Below the pieces are notes generated by a model, which was given only the letters and a program-made list of their open reading frames with translations, made no database searches and was not told where the DNA came from. Shown here in pieces: positions 42,987 to 51,557 of a stretch of 52,911 nt of DNA (positions are counted from its first letter, which is position 1; every line of letters starts with the position of its first letter). The stretch comes from Bacillota bacterium. GTDB taxonomy: Bacteria > Bacillota > Clostridia > Clostridiales > Caloramatoraceae. The translations under genes and the position numbers were made by a program. Location of the stretch: contig JAEWEN010000111.1 of NCBI GenBank assembly GCA_023389275.1, forward strand, positions 1-52,911, read 5' to 3'.

Positions 42987-43985
42987 ATGGAGGAAAAGAA
43001 AATTATATTTAGTGGAACTCAACCTTCAGGTAAGTTAACACTTGGAAACTATTTAGGAGCTCTTAAAAATTGGGTAGACCTTCAAGAAGATTATGATTGT
43101 TATTATTGTATAGTTGACTTACATGCAATAACAGTACCTCAAGAACCTAAGGATTTAAGAAGTAGAACACTTGAGGTTTTAGCTCAATATATAGCATCAG
43201 GAATAGACCCTGAAAAAAATACTTTGTTTATACAATCACATGTTTCAGCTCATACAGAACTTTCTTGGGTATTAAATTGTATAGCATCTATGGGTGAGCT
43301 TAATAGAATGACACAATTTAAGGAAAAATCACAAAAAAGTATATCACCAAGTGTAGGATTATTTACTTATCCAACTTTAATGGCATCTGATATACTTTTA
43401 TATGGAACAGATTTAGTACCTGTTGGAGAAGATCAAAAGCAGCACTTAGAGCTTGCAAGAGATTTAGCTGGAAGATTTAATACAAGATATAGTGATACAT
43501 TTAAAATTCCAGAGCCATATATTCCAAAGGTAGGAGCTAGAATTATGAGTCTTCAAGAGCCTACTAAGAAAATGTCAAAATCAGATGAAAATAAAAATGG
43601 ATTTATTTTATTATCTGAAACAGCAGATGAAACAAGAAGTAAAATTAAAAAAGCTGTTACTGATTCAATTGGAGAAGTTAACCTATCTGATGATCAACCA
43701 GGAATAAAAAATCTTCTTACAATGTATTCTATTTTTTCAGGAGAAACAATAGAATCTATAGTAGACAGATACAGGGGATTAGGGTATGGTAAATTTAAAG
43801 AAGATACAGCAGAAGTAATTATAGAAGGATTAAGACCTTTAAGAGAAAAATATAATTATTTAATGACAAATAAAGATTACTTAGAAGAAATATATAGTAG
43901 TGGTGCTATTAAAGCAGAAAATAGAGCAAGAAAAATGCTAAGAAAAGTTTATAAAAAAGTTGGATTTATTCCAAGAAAATTTTAA
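42987..43985 (+). CDS. trpS: Tryptophanyl-tRNA synthetase
   Basis: Class I aminoacyl-tRNA synthetase of 332 residues. The HIGH-type motif is TLGN in SGTQPSGKLTLGNYLGA; the KMSKS loop is KKMSKSDENKNG. Length and the short N-terminal extension match bacterial TrpRS. It charges tRNA-Trp in the cytoplasm. ATG 42987 follows ATAGGAGGG. An attenuator-like hairpin lies in its leader, so expression may respond to tryptophan supply. Confidence 0.96.
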   Translation: MEEKKIIFSGTQPSGKLTLGNYLGALKNWVDLQEDYDCYYCIVDLHAITVPQEPKDLRSRTLEVLAQYIASGIDPEKNTLFIQSHVSAHTELSWVLNCIASMGELNRMTQFKEKSQKSISPSVGLFTYPTLMASDILLYGTDLVPVGEDQKQHLELARDLAGRFNTRYSDTFKIPEPYIPKVGARIMSLQEPTKKMSKSDENKNGFILLSETADETRSKIKKAVTDSIGEVNLSDDQPGIKNLLTMYSIFSGETIESIVDRYRGLGYGKFKEDTAEVIIEGLRPLREKYNYLMTNKDYLEEIYSSGAIKAENRARKMLRKVYKKVGFIPRKF

Positions 43986-44008
43986 AGGGCAGAGGAATCT
44001 GTCCTTTT
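43984..44008 (+). terminator. Weak terminator-like hairpin after trpS
   Basis: AAAGGGCAGA (43984-43993) pairs with TCTGTCCTTT (43998-44007) with one G-U, but only four T follow. It probably allows partial read-through to the peptidase gene. Confidence 0.5.
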
Positions 44009-44029
44009 AAGCTTAGAAAGGATGAGAAA

Positions 44030-45265
44030 ATGAATAAAAACAAGCTAAAAAAATCTATATTAGATAATGGCTTAAAACTTATAACCTATGAGGTTGAAGG
44101 AGACATATTTTCTATAGGACTTGCAGTAAAGGTAGGGTCTTTATATGAAAATAGGAAAACAAGTGGTATTTCACACTTAATAGAACATATGCTTTTTAAA
44201 GGAACCAAAAATAGAAGTATTGATGAATTTAACAGCGACTTAGAAGAATTAGCTACAGAAATGGATATATACACATCATATGATCAAACAGTTTTATCTA
44301 TAGACGTTATAAAAAGCAAATCTGAGAAGGCATTAGAAGTAATATCTGATATGATCATTAATCCAAGTTTTGATGAAAAAGAATTTAATTTAGAGAAAAA
44401 AGTTGTACTTGAAGAAATAAAAATGGGGGAAGATGACCCTGAGGATTTAGCTTATCAAGGACTTTACAAAGAAGCATACCCAAGTAATTGGTATAATTAT
44501 TATATAGCAGGAGATGAGATTTCTGTTAAAGGTATAAAAAGAAATGATGCTATAAATCATCACAAGAAATACTATGTTCCTAATAATTCATTAATATGTG
44601 TTGTAAGTTCATACCCACATGAGAAAGTTTTAGAAAATATAGAAAAGTATTTCGGTAGTTGGGAAAAAGGAGAAGAGCTTTTATTAAGTGATACAAAGTC
44701 TATTATTCCTTGTAAAACTATTAGAGAAAGTAAGGAAGGAATATCACAGGCTCATATAATATATGCATTTGATATTAGCAAGCTTACAAGAGAAGAAAGC
44801 ATAATACTAACTCTTTTAAGTGAAAAAATAGGCTCAGGTGGTAATTCAATATTATTTAAAGAACTTCGTGATAAAAGAGGACTAGCATACAGCGTTTATA
44901 GCGACATAGATTTTATGAGAAATCTAAAAATGCTTTACTTATACGCAGGTGTTTCTATTGAAAATGTAAACGAAACCTGTGAGGTAATTGAGAAAATTGT
45001 TTATGATATTAAAAATAGTTTTAATATTACAGAAAAATCCTTAGATCTTTTAAAAGAAAGATTTATAATTGATACTGAAGTAGCACTTCAATCATCTCAA
45101 AATATGATTGATTATATACTTCAAGGAGAAATAGAATATAGTAATCCTTTAGAATATCTTAATGTATTAGAAATAATGAAAAAAGTTACAATTGAAGAAC
45201 TTAAGAATATATGTAAAAAAGTTTTTACACATCCTTTAACATATATTTTAATGCCAAGTGAATAA
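44030..45265 (+). CDS. M16-family zinc peptidase (pitrilysin/insulinase type)
   Basis: Protein of 411 residues, the length of the compact M16B processing-peptidase group. The inverted zinc motif HLIEH stands at 49-53, and the downstream metal Glu lies in VVLEEIKM (128-129). The C-terminal non-catalytic repeat has KELRDKRGLAYSVYSDIDF near residue 280, the R/Y substrate-binding site. A single protein carries both halves, as in B. subtilis MlpA/YmxG. No signal peptide is seen, so it acts in the cytoplasm. ATG 44030 follows AAAGGATG. Confidence 0.87.
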   Translation: MNKNKLKKSILDNGLKLITYEVEGDIFSIGLAVKVGSLYENRKTSGISHLIEHMLFKGTKNRSIDEFNSDLEELATEMDIYTSYDQTVLSIDVIKSKSEKALEVISDMIINPSFDEKEFNLEKKVVLEEIKMGEDDPEDLAYQGLYKEAYPSNWYNYYIAGDEISVKGIKRNDAINHHKKYYVPNNSLICVVSSYPHEKVLENIEKYFGSWEKGEELLLSDTKSIIPCKTIRESKEGISQAHIIYAFDISKLTREESIILTLLSEKIGSGGNSILFKELRDKRGLAYSVYSDIDFMRNLKMLYLYAGVSIENVNETCEVIEKIVYDIKNSFNITEKSLDLLKERFIIDTEVALQSSQNMIDYILQGEIEYSNPLEYLNVLEIMKKVTIEELKNICKKVFTHPLTYILMPSE

Positions 45266-45276
45266 TGTATAAAATT

Positions 45277-45317
45277 ATCCTATAAGTATGTTTAATAAAT
45301 ATTTATAGGATTTTTTA
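45277..45317 (+). terminator. Rho-independent terminator before the spoIIA operon
   Basis: ATCCTATAA (45277-45285) pairs with TTATAGGAT (45303-45311) around a 17-base loop, followed by TTTTT. Confidence 0.7.
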
Positions 45318-45360
45318 TTACTACTAGTAAAAATTTGTTGTACGGTTGTAAATAGGAAAT

Positions 45361-45390
45361 AAAGGATTTGAAGTAAAGACAAAAGAATAT
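45361..45390 (+). promoter_or_regulatory. Sigma-H promoter of the spoIIA operon
   Basis: AAAGGATTT (45361-45369), 12 bases, then AAAGAATAT (45382-45390) fits the sigma-H consensus RNAGGAWWW-N12-RNNGAATWW at every specified position. In B. subtilis spoIIA is also transcribed by sigma-H at the onset of sporulation. I do not see a clear Spo0A box in the 100 bases upstream. Confidence 0.8.
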
Positions 45391-45424
45391 AATAAATTAC
45401 ACAGGGAAATATGGAGGGATTAAA

Positions 45425-45760
45425 ATGTTTATAGGTTTTGATAGAAAAGATGCAACATTAGTTGTAACTTTAGTAGGTGAATTAGATCATCATAGCTCAG
45501 AAATAGTTAGAATTAAAGTAGATAATAAAATAGAAGAATTAGGAAGCCAAAATATAATATTTGACTTTAATGGAGTTAACTTTATGGATAGCTCTGGTAT
45601 TGGAGTTGTTATGGGTAGATATAAAAAGCTTTCTTCAACAGGAGGGAAAGCATGTGTTGTAAATTTAAAATCTCAAATTAAAAGGGTATTTGAGTTAAGC
45701 GGACTTTTTAAAATAATACCAGAATATAAAGATATTCAAGAAGCAGTTTCAAGCTTATAG
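45425..45760 (+). CDS. spoIIAA: Anti-sigma F factor antagonist
   Basis: STAS-domain protein of 111 residues. The phosphorylation region is NFMDSSGIGVVMGRYK, with Ser57 as the residue matching Ser58 of B. subtilis. Unphosphorylated SpoIIAA binds SpoIIAB and frees sigma-F in the forespore. First gene of the spoIIA operon, behind ATGGAGGG; the next gene follows after 11 bases. Confidence 0.96.
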   Translation: MFIGFDRKDATLVVTLVGELDHHSSEIVRIKVDNKIEELGSQNIIFDFNGVNFMDSSGIGVVMGRYKKLSSTGGKACVVNLKSQIKRVFELSGLFKIIPEYKDIQEAVSSL

Positions 45761-45771
45761 GAGGGTTAAAA

Positions 45772-46200
45772 ATGTTTGAAAATCATATGAAGTTAGAATT
45801 TCCAAGTATATCTGAAAATGAGGCTTTTGCAAGAGTTGCAGTAGCTGCCTTTGCATCTCAGATTGACCCTACAATAGAAGAGCTTTCAGATGTAAAAACA
45901 GCAGTATCAGAAGCAGTTACAAATGCTATAATACATGGATATGAAAATTCTAAAGGAAATATAACTATTACTTGTAGTTTAAAAGGTAATGTTTTAGATG
46001 TAGAAATTGTAGATTATGGACATGGAATAAAAGATATAGAACTTGCAAAACAGCCACTTTATACATCAAAACCTGAGCTTGAAAGATCAGGTATGGGATT
46101 TACTGTTATGGAATCTTTCATGGATAAAATGGAAGTAGAAACTAGCGAAGAGGGTACAAAGATAAAGCTTAAGAAAATATTTAAGTCAGTATCATTATAG
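45772..46200 (+). CDS. spoIIAB: Anti-sigma F factor and SpoIIAA kinase
   Basis: GHKL-type kinase of 142 residues. The N-box is VSEAVTNAIIHGY (Glu47, Asn51). The G1 box VDYGHGIKD and the glycine-rich lid GMGFTVMESFMD follow. It holds sigma-F inactive and phosphorylates SpoIIAA. A GGAGGGTT site precedes it. Confidence 0.96.
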   Translation: MFENHMKLEFPSISENEAFARVAVAAFASQIDPTIEELSDVKTAVSEAVTNAIIHGYENSKGNITITCSLKGNVLDVEIVDYGHGIKDIELAKQPLYTSKPELERSGMGFTVMESFMDKMEVETSEEGTKIKLKKIFKSVSL

Positions 46201-46214
46201 CTTGGAGGTAAAAT

Positions 46215-46964
46215 ATGTGTGATAATAAAACAAGCTATAACTTAAGTCATGAAGAAACTCTTGAGCTTATATTAAAATCACAGCAAGAGGATAAAGAAGC
46301 TCAAGATATATTAGTTAGAGCGAATATTGGACTTGTAGCATCTATTGCTAAAAAGTTTTTAAATAGAGGGTATGATTATGAAGACCTTTTTCAATTAGGT
46401 TCAATAGGAATGATAAAAGCTATAAATAACTTTGATACTAAATTTAATGTGAAATTCTCTACATATGCAGTTCCTATGATAATGGGAGAAATTAAAAGGT
46501 TTTTAAGAGATGATGGTATGATTAAGGTTAGTAGAAACCTTAAAGAAACCTCTAAAAAAGTAAAAATGATAAAAGAAAAGTTTTTAAAGGAAAGTGGAAA
46601 AGAGGCAACTATTGAAGAAGTTGCTAAAGAACTTGATATATCAGCAGAAGATGTTATATTAAGTCTTGAAAGTACAAATAAACCAGGATATCTTTATGAA
46701 ACAATTCATCAAGATGATGGATCTCCAGTTCTTTTAATAGATAAAATAGGAGATGAAAGAGACTATGGAAGTGAAGTAGTAGATAAAGTAGCATTAAAAG
46801 ACTTAATAAATAAGCTTGAACCTCGAAGTAGACAAGTTATAATGCTTAGATACTTTAAGGATATGACACAAAATCAAATAGCCGAGATACTTGGAATATC
46901 TCAAGTTCAGGTTTCAAGAATAGAGAAAAAAGTATTAAAATATCTTAAAGAAGGACTTATATAA
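46215..46964 (+). CDS. sigF: RNA polymerase sigma-F factor
   Basis: Sigma-70 family protein of 249 residues with regions 2, 3 and 4. Core binding is in YDYEDLFQLGSIGMIKAINN; -10 recognition includes FSTYAVPMIMGEIKRFLRDD and KVSRNLKE; region 4 is MTQNQIAEILGISQVQVSRI. It directs early forespore transcription. The order spoIIAA-spoIIAB-sigF separates it from sigG, which is not in an anti-sigma operon. A terminator follows directly. Confidence 0.96.
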   Translation: MCDNKTSYNLSHEETLELILKSQQEDKEAQDILVRANIGLVASIAKKFLNRGYDYEDLFQLGSIGMIKAINNFDTKFNVKFSTYAVPMIMGEIKRFLRDDGMIKVSRNLKETSKKVKMIKEKFLKESGKEATIEEVAKELDISAEDVILSLESTNKPGYLYETIHQDDGSPVLLIDKIGDERDYGSEVVDKVALKDLINKLEPRSRQVIMLRYFKDMTQNQIAEILGISQVQVSRIEKKVLKYLKEGLI

Positions 46965-46993
46965 AAAGGACTAGTGTTTACTAGTCCTTTTTA
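46963..46993 (+). terminator. Rho-independent terminator of the spoIIA operon
   Basis: AAAAAGGACTAG (46963-46974) pairs with CTAGTCCTTTTT (46981-46992), overlapping the sigF stop. Confidence 0.88.
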
Positions 46994-46999
46994 TATTTA

Positions 47000-47028
47000 G
47001 GATAAAAAATATTAATCTGGTAAAAATA
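47000..47028 (+). promoter_or_regulatory. Candidate forespore (sigma-F/sigma-G type) promoter of the spoVA genes
   Basis: GGTAAAAATA (47019-47028) fits the sigma-F -10 pattern GGNNANAHTR. GGATA (47000-47004), 14 bases upstream, is an imperfect match to the -35 element GYATA. The site lies between the sigF terminator and the small gene at 47055, where a forespore promoter is expected. The -35 and spacing are weak. Confidence 0.45.
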
Positions 47029-47054
47029 AAGATAAATAATGGAGGTGAATTAAG

Positions 47055-47189
47055 TTGTTTAAATCAAAAGATAGTATTTTATTGTGTAATGAAATAAATA
47101 AGCTTAAAAGATATGATTACGGAAAAACAAATATAGACATTAATTCAGGTGCAGTAGGTTCTCCAAAGAGTTTTAAGGAAAGTAGGTAG
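47055..47189 (+). CDS. 44-residue hydrophilic peptide gene upstream of spoVAC
   Basis: TTG 47055 to TAG 47187-47189 encodes 44 residues. It begins six bases after a full-strength site GGAGGTGA (47041-47048) and stops four bases before the spoVAC start; the spoVAC ribosome site (AGTAGG) lies inside it. The peptide is charged and soluble, with one Cys, a basic middle (NKLKRYDYGKT) and SGAVGSPKSFKESR at the end. It has no membrane segment and does not look like an alpha/beta small acid-soluble protein. No family is recognised. Position suggests forespore expression with the spoVA genes. Confidence 0.7.
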   Translation: MFKSKDSILLCNEINKLKRYDYGKTNIDINSGAVGSPKSFKESR

Positions 47190-47193
47190 TTAA

Positions 47194-47646
47194 ATGGAAA
47201 AAAGAACGCAGAAAAATCTATCAAAAAACTATGATAAAATGGTTAGTCAATCTACTCCACCATCAAGTATATTTAAAAACTGTATAAAAGCTTTTATTAT
47301 AGGTGGACTTATATGTGTTATAGGTCAATTTGTAATGAATTTTTTTATTTCACAGGGATTTGATAAACAGATGGTAGCAAACTCTACATCAATAGTAATG
47401 ATTTTTCTAGGAGCATTTTTAACTGGAATTGGAGTTTATGACAAAATAGGAGACCATGCAGGAGCAGGTTCAGTTGTTCCTATTACAGGGTTTGCAAACT
47501 CAATAGTTTCACCAGCTATAGAGTTTAAAAGAGAAGGTTTTGTTTTAGGTGTAGGGGCTAAAATGTTTACTATTGCAGGTCCTGTACTTGTTTATGGTAT
47601 ATCATCTTCTATTATTGTTGGAATAATATATTACTTTTTAAAATAG
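47194..47646 (+). CDS. spoVAC: Stage V sporulation protein AC
   Basis: Membrane protein of 150 residues with about four hydrophobic segments. CIKAFIIGGLICVIGQF and GDHAGAGSVVPITGFANS are the conserved SpoVAC stretches. SpoVAC is part of the channel that loads dipicolinic acid into the forespore and releases it on germination; it has been described as mechanosensitive. Followed by spoVAD after 11 bases. Confidence 0.96.
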   Translation: MEKRTQKNLSKNYDKMVSQSTPPSSIFKNCIKAFIIGGLICVIGQFVMNFFISQGFDKQMVANSTSIVMIFLGAFLTGIGVYDKIGDHAGAGSVVPITGFANSIVSPAIEFKREGFVLGVGAKMFTIAGPVLVYGISSSIIVGIIYYFLK

Positions 47647-47657
47647 GAGGAATAAAA

Positions 47658-48674
47658 ATGGCATTAAAAAAGCTTGGTAAACAAACGGTAAAACTTAAAA
47701 ATCCACCTTCTATAATATCAACTGCATCAATAGTAGGAGAAAATGAAGGAAAAGGACCATTAGGTGAAAAATTTGATATTATACTTGATGATGACCTTTG
47801 GGGAACAGAATCCTTTGAAAAAGCAGAAATGAAAATGCTTGAAACAGCTGTTAATTTAGCTATAAGTAAACAGGGATTAACTAATAATAACATTGATTAT
47901 ATGTTTGGTGGAGATCTTTTAAACCAAATTATATCAGCAAGTTTTGCTGCAAGAAACTTAGAGATACCTTTCTTTGGACTTTATGGTGCCTGCTCTACAA
48001 TGACAGAGTCATTATCACTTGGTTCTATGATAATAGATGGAGATTATGCTGATTATGTTATAGCAACTACATCAAGTCATTTTGCATCAGCAGAAAGACA
48101 ATTTAGACTTCCCCTTGAAATGGGAGCCCAAAGAGCTCCATCTGCTCAAAGAACAGCTACTGCATCAGGTGCTGCTCTTTTATCTAAAAAAGGAAGTGGA
48201 CCATATATTACATATATTACAACAGGGAAGGTTATAGATTTTGGGATAAAAGATGCTACTAATATGGGTGCAGCTATGGCACCTTCAGCAGCAGATACAA
48301 TAATTAGACATTTTAAAGATACAGGTTTTACACCTAATGACTATGATTTAATTATAACAGGAGACTTAGGAAATGTAGGGAAAGATCTTGCTGATAAGCT
48401 TTTAAAAGAAAATGGTTACGATTTAAAAGATAAGCTTAAAGATTGTGGAGTGGAAATATTTGATTTAGAAAATCAGGATGTAGCTTCAGGAGCAAGTGGA
48501 TGTGGATGCTCTGCAAGTGTGTTTTGTGCACATTATTATGATCTTTTAAAAAAAGGAGAGCTTAATAAAATACTTATGCTTTCAACAGGAGCACTAATGA
48601 GTCCAACAAGTACACTTCAAGGAGAAAGTATACCTGGAATAGCCCATGCTATAACAGTTGAAAGGAGCATTTAA
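47658..48674 (+). CDS. spoVAD: Stage V sporulation protein AD
   Basis: Protein of 338 residues with a thiolase-like fold (FGLYGACSTMTESLSLGSMII around residue 110, which includes the Cys at the thiolase active-site position). In B. subtilis SpoVAD binds dipicolinic acid. ASGASGCGCSASVF and MLSTGALMSPTSTLQGESIPGI near the end are typical. A GGAGGAAT site precedes the ATG. Confidence 0.96.
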   Translation: MALKKLGKQTVKLKNPPSIISTASIVGENEGKGPLGEKFDIILDDDLWGTESFEKAEMKMLETAVNLAISKQGLTNNNIDYMFGGDLLNQIISASFAARNLEIPFFGLYGACSTMTESLSLGSMIIDGDYADYVIATTSSHFASAERQFRLPLEMGAQRAPSAQRTATASGAALLSKKGSGPYITYITTGKVIDFGIKDATNMGAAMAPSAADTIIRHFKDTGFTPNDYDLIITGDLGNVGKDLADKLLKENGYDLKDKLKDCGVEIFDLENQDVASGASGCGCSASVFCAHYYDLLKKGELNKILMLSTGALMSPTSTLQGESIPGIAHAITVERSI

Positions 48675-48675
48675 A

Positions 48676-49029
48676 ATGGATTATATAAATGCATTTTTAG
48701 TAGGTGGTGCAATTTGTGTTATAGGACAAATATTAATAGATAAAACAGCTTTAACCCCTGCAAGAATACTTGTTATTTTTGTTACTGCAGGTGTAATACT
48801 TGGAGCTCTTGGAATATATCAATATGTTATTGAGTTTGGAAAAGCAGGAGCATCAGTGCCTCTTCCTGGTTTTGGATATACACTGGCAAAAGGAGTAATG
48901 GAAGAAGTTGATAAAGTAGGATTTATAGGAGCATTTACAGGTGGAGTTAAGGCTACGGCAGGAGGCATATCAGCAGCAGTATTTTTTGGATATTTAATGG
49001 CTATAATATTCAGTCCTAAGTCAAAATAA
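48676..49029 (+). CDS. spoVAE: Stage V sporulation protein AE (channel subunit)
   Basis: Membrane protein of 117 residues with about four hydrophobic segments. FLVGGAICVIGQILIDKT and GAGASVPLPGFG-like stretch (FGKAGASVPLPGFGYTLAKG) mark it as the SpoVAEb/AE homologue, related to SpoVAC. The ORF opens at a TTG at 48658 inside spoVAD; AAAGGAG lies there, and ATG 48676 directly after the spoVAD stop is the start. Last gene of the spoVA group. Confidence 0.94.
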   Translation: MDYINAFLVGGAICVIGQILIDKTALTPARILVIFVTAGVILGALGIYQYVIEFGKAGASVPLPGFGYTLAKGVMEEVDKVGFIGAFTGGVKATAGGISAAVFFGYLMAIIFSPKSK

Positions 49030-49055
49030 AAAGGTGTCTAAAAAGACACCTTTTT
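49028..49055. terminator. Bidirectional terminator between spoVAE and the penicillin-binding protein gene
   Basis: AAAAAGGTGTCT (49028-49039) pairs with AGACACCTTTTT (49044-49055). T-runs follow in both directions. Confidence 0.92.
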
Positions 49056-51557
49056 TTATTGGTTTTCATTTTGATTACCTGAGTTATCATTACCATTATC
49101 AGGCTTTTCAGGTTTTTCAGGTTTATCAGGCTTTTCAGGTTTTTCGGTAGTTCCACCACCATTATTAGAACCATTACCACTGTTACTTCCACCGTTGTTA
49201 CCACCACCGTTAGTAGAGCCACCGCCGCTATTTCCGCTGTTACCACCACTGTTAGTAGAACCATTATTTCCACCGCCATTATTAGTGCCACCGTTAGTAG
49301 AACCACCAGGTGTAGTAACAGGAGGGTTATTTTCAGGAGTAGTTTGTGGAGTTTCTACAGGTGTTTCCTCTTGAGGTATAACCTGTGTATGAATATTACA
49401 TACTTCAGTTGGTACATCAGATGATGAGAACATACTAGTTATTGGAGACAATCCAGCAGCCCTACAGCTATCACCAAAAAGTTTACCAGATTCTGGACAA
49501 ACTTGAACTTCTGACATTCCAGCTGGAGTTTTAAAGTTTTTATATGGAAGACCTTTATGAGCTTCCCTCATTATACCAGCCCATAAAGCTGCAGCTCTAC
49601 CACTTTTAGCATTAGTCATAGGAGTTCCCCATTTATCATTTCCTAGCCAAACAGCACCAGAGTAGTAAGGAGTAAGTCCGCAGAACCAAAGGTCAGTTTC
49701 ATCATTTGTAGTACCTGTTTTTCCTGCAACAGGCATTCCGCCAAATGCTGCACTTTTTCCTGTACCGTTTAAAACAACATTTCTCATCATAGAAAGAGTC
49801 ATATATGAAGCTCTAGATGATATAGATTGTGTTTTCTTAGATTTTTTATCAATAACAATATTACCTTCTCTATCAACAACTTTAGTGTACATAATAGGCT
49901 CAGCATACATACCATTATTTCCAAATACACCGTAAGCAACAGCCATTTCATAAGGAGTAACTCCTTTAGTTAAACCACCAAGACCTAATGCTGCTGGAGC
50001 AAGGTCATTAGCACCGCTACCTTCAACAATAGTAGATAAATGGAACTTATCTTTTAAATAGCTAGCTGAAGTTCCCATACCAAGTTTAACTGCAAGTCTT
50101 GCAGCAACAGTATTTCTAGAGTCTTCCATGGCTTTGTTAATTGTTGTTACTTCAGGATACTGTCCATCAACATTTCCAATTTTCTCTCCGCCAGGCCATT
50201 CACGACGAGAAAGTCTAGATCCACTAATCGTAGAGCTTGGAGTAACAAGCCCTTTGTCTATTGCAGGAGAATAAACTGATAAAGGCTTTATTGATGAACC
50301 AGGTTGTCTTGTAACATCAGTAGCTCTATTAAGTGCTCCAACATCATGTTCTCCACGTCCACCAACAATGGCTTTAACCTCACCTGAAGTATAATCAAAT
50401 ACTACAGCAGATGCTTGTGGTTGAATTTTATCTTTATAGTTTTTAACATCCTTACCTTTAAAACCTATGCCACTATAATATGAAGTAGTGTTTATAACTT
50501 TTTCAACAGATTTTTGAAGATTTGTATCTATAGTAAAGTAAATACTATAACCTCCGGTTGCTAGTTGATTTCTAGCATCTTTTTCATCAATATTTTTTTC
50601 AGCAGCAAAATCCTTAGTTACCTGTTCTAAAGCAGGTTCTACAAACCAATGATAATCTCCTGAATACTTAGGTTTTTTATCAACAAATGTTAATGTTTCG
50701 TTTTTAGCTTTGTCATATTCTTCTTGGGTTATGAAACCGTTTTCAAGCATTTTAGATAAAACTAGATGTTGTCTTTCAATATAAGATGGTGTATCACCTG
50801 AGCTAAGCTTACTTGGATCATACTGTCTTTCGTCTTCTTTAACTCCGTTTTTATTGAAATATCTATTAGGATCATATTTAGATGGATTTTTAGTAATACC
50901 AGCAATTAATGCACATTCAGCAAGAGATAAATCTTTTAAATCTTTATTACCGAAATAATACATAGATGCACTTTTTACTCCATAAGTGTTTCCACCTAAA
51001 TAAATAGTATTTAAATATGCTTCAAGTATCTGATCTTTACTTAGTTTTTTCTCAAGTTGAATAGCTAAATACATTTCTTGAAGTTTTCTAGTATACTTTT
51101 TTTCATGGGAAAGTGCGTAGTTTTTTATAAGCTGTTGGGTTATTGTAGATGCCCCTTGAGATTTAGACATGGTTTTAATATTGTTAAATAGTGCACCAAA
51201 TATTCTCTTTACATCTATTCCTCCATGTGAATAAAATCTCTCATCTTCTATAGCTATAAAAGCTTGTTGAAGATTTTTAGGTATAGCATCTAAAGTAACA
51301 ACATCACGTATTTCTCCACCGGATACTCTTCCTAAATTTTTATTATTTTCGTCATACATTATACTAGATTGTTGTAGGTTATTTAAAATATCAACATCTA
51401 TTTTTGGAGCAGACTTAATAACAGCAAAAGCTACTCCAGTTCCTACAGCAGTTACTAGTAATAATAGTACTAAAAGTGTTACTAATATTATCTTTCCTAT
51501 ACTCTTTTTTTTCTTCTTCTTTTTAACCTTTTTAGGTTCTGTTTTCTTTTGATCCAT
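49056..51557 (-). CDS. Class A penicillin-binding protein (PBP1A-type) with low-complexity tail
   Basis: Bifunctional peptidoglycan synthase of 833 residues. A lysine-rich cytoplasmic end and membrane helix (22-47) come first. The GT51 glycosyltransferase domain has IEDERFYSHGG with Glu104 and GASTITQQLIKN (135-146). The transpeptidase domain has SSIK (421-424, nucleophile Ser421), SRN (480-482) and KTGT (613-616). The tail from about 730 has Thr/Pro, then a Gly/Asn/Ser-rich stretch (about 750-805), then EKPDKP repeats and an Asn-rich end. Such tails occur in clostridial PBPs and probably reach into the wall. A GGAGG site precedes the ATG on the minus strand. Confidence 0.95.
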   Translation of the reverse strand: MDQKKTEPKKVKKKKKKKSIGKIILVTLLVLLLLVTAVGTGVAFAVIKSAPKIDVDILNNLQQSSIMYDENNKNLGRVSGGEIRDVVTLDAIPKNLQQAFIAIEDERFYSHGGIDVKRIFGALFNNIKTMSKSQGASTITQQLIKNYALSHEKKYTRKLQEMYLAIQLEKKLSKDQILEAYLNTIYLGGNTYGVKSASMYYFGNKDLKDLSLAECALIAGITKNPSKYDPNRYFNKNGVKEDERQYDPSKLSSGDTPSYIERQHLVLSKMLENGFITQEEYDKAKNETLTFVDKKPKYSGDYHWFVEPALEQVTKDFAAEKNIDEKDARNQLATGGYSIYFTIDTNLQKSVEKVINTTSYYSGIGFKGKDVKNYKDKIQPQASAVVFDYTSGEVKAIVGGRGEHDVGALNRATDVTRQPGSSIKPLSVYSPAIDKGLVTPSSTISGSRLSRREWPGGEKIGNVDGQYPEVTTINKAMEDSRNTVAARLAVKLGMGTSASYLKDKFHLSTIVEGSGANDLAPAALGLGGLTKGVTPYEMAVAYGVFGNNGMYAEPIMYTKVVDREGNIVIDKKSKKTQSISSRASYMTLSMMRNVVLNGTGKSAAFGGMPVAGKTGTTNDETDLWFCGLTPYYSGAVWLGNDKWGTPMTNAKSGRAAALWAGIMREAHKGLPYKNFKTPAGMSEVQVCPESGKLFGDSCRAAGLSPITSMFSSSDVPTEVCNIHTQVIPQEETPVETPQTTPENNPPVTTPGGSTNGGTNNGGGNNGSTNSGGNSGNSGGGSTNGGGNNGGSNSGNGSNNGGGTTEKPEKPDKPEKPEKPDNGNDNSGNQNENQ

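Noticed and set aside
49016..49306. Minus-strand ORF of 96 residues rich in Val and Leu
   Set aside because: It is the shifted-frame reading of the repetitive tail of the penicillin-binding protein gene and has no ribosome site of its own.
49130..49330. Possible CRISPR or tandem-repeat array
   Set aside because: The short repeats are codon repeats for the Gly/Asn/Ser-rich tail. There are no uniform spacers and no constant repeat unit.
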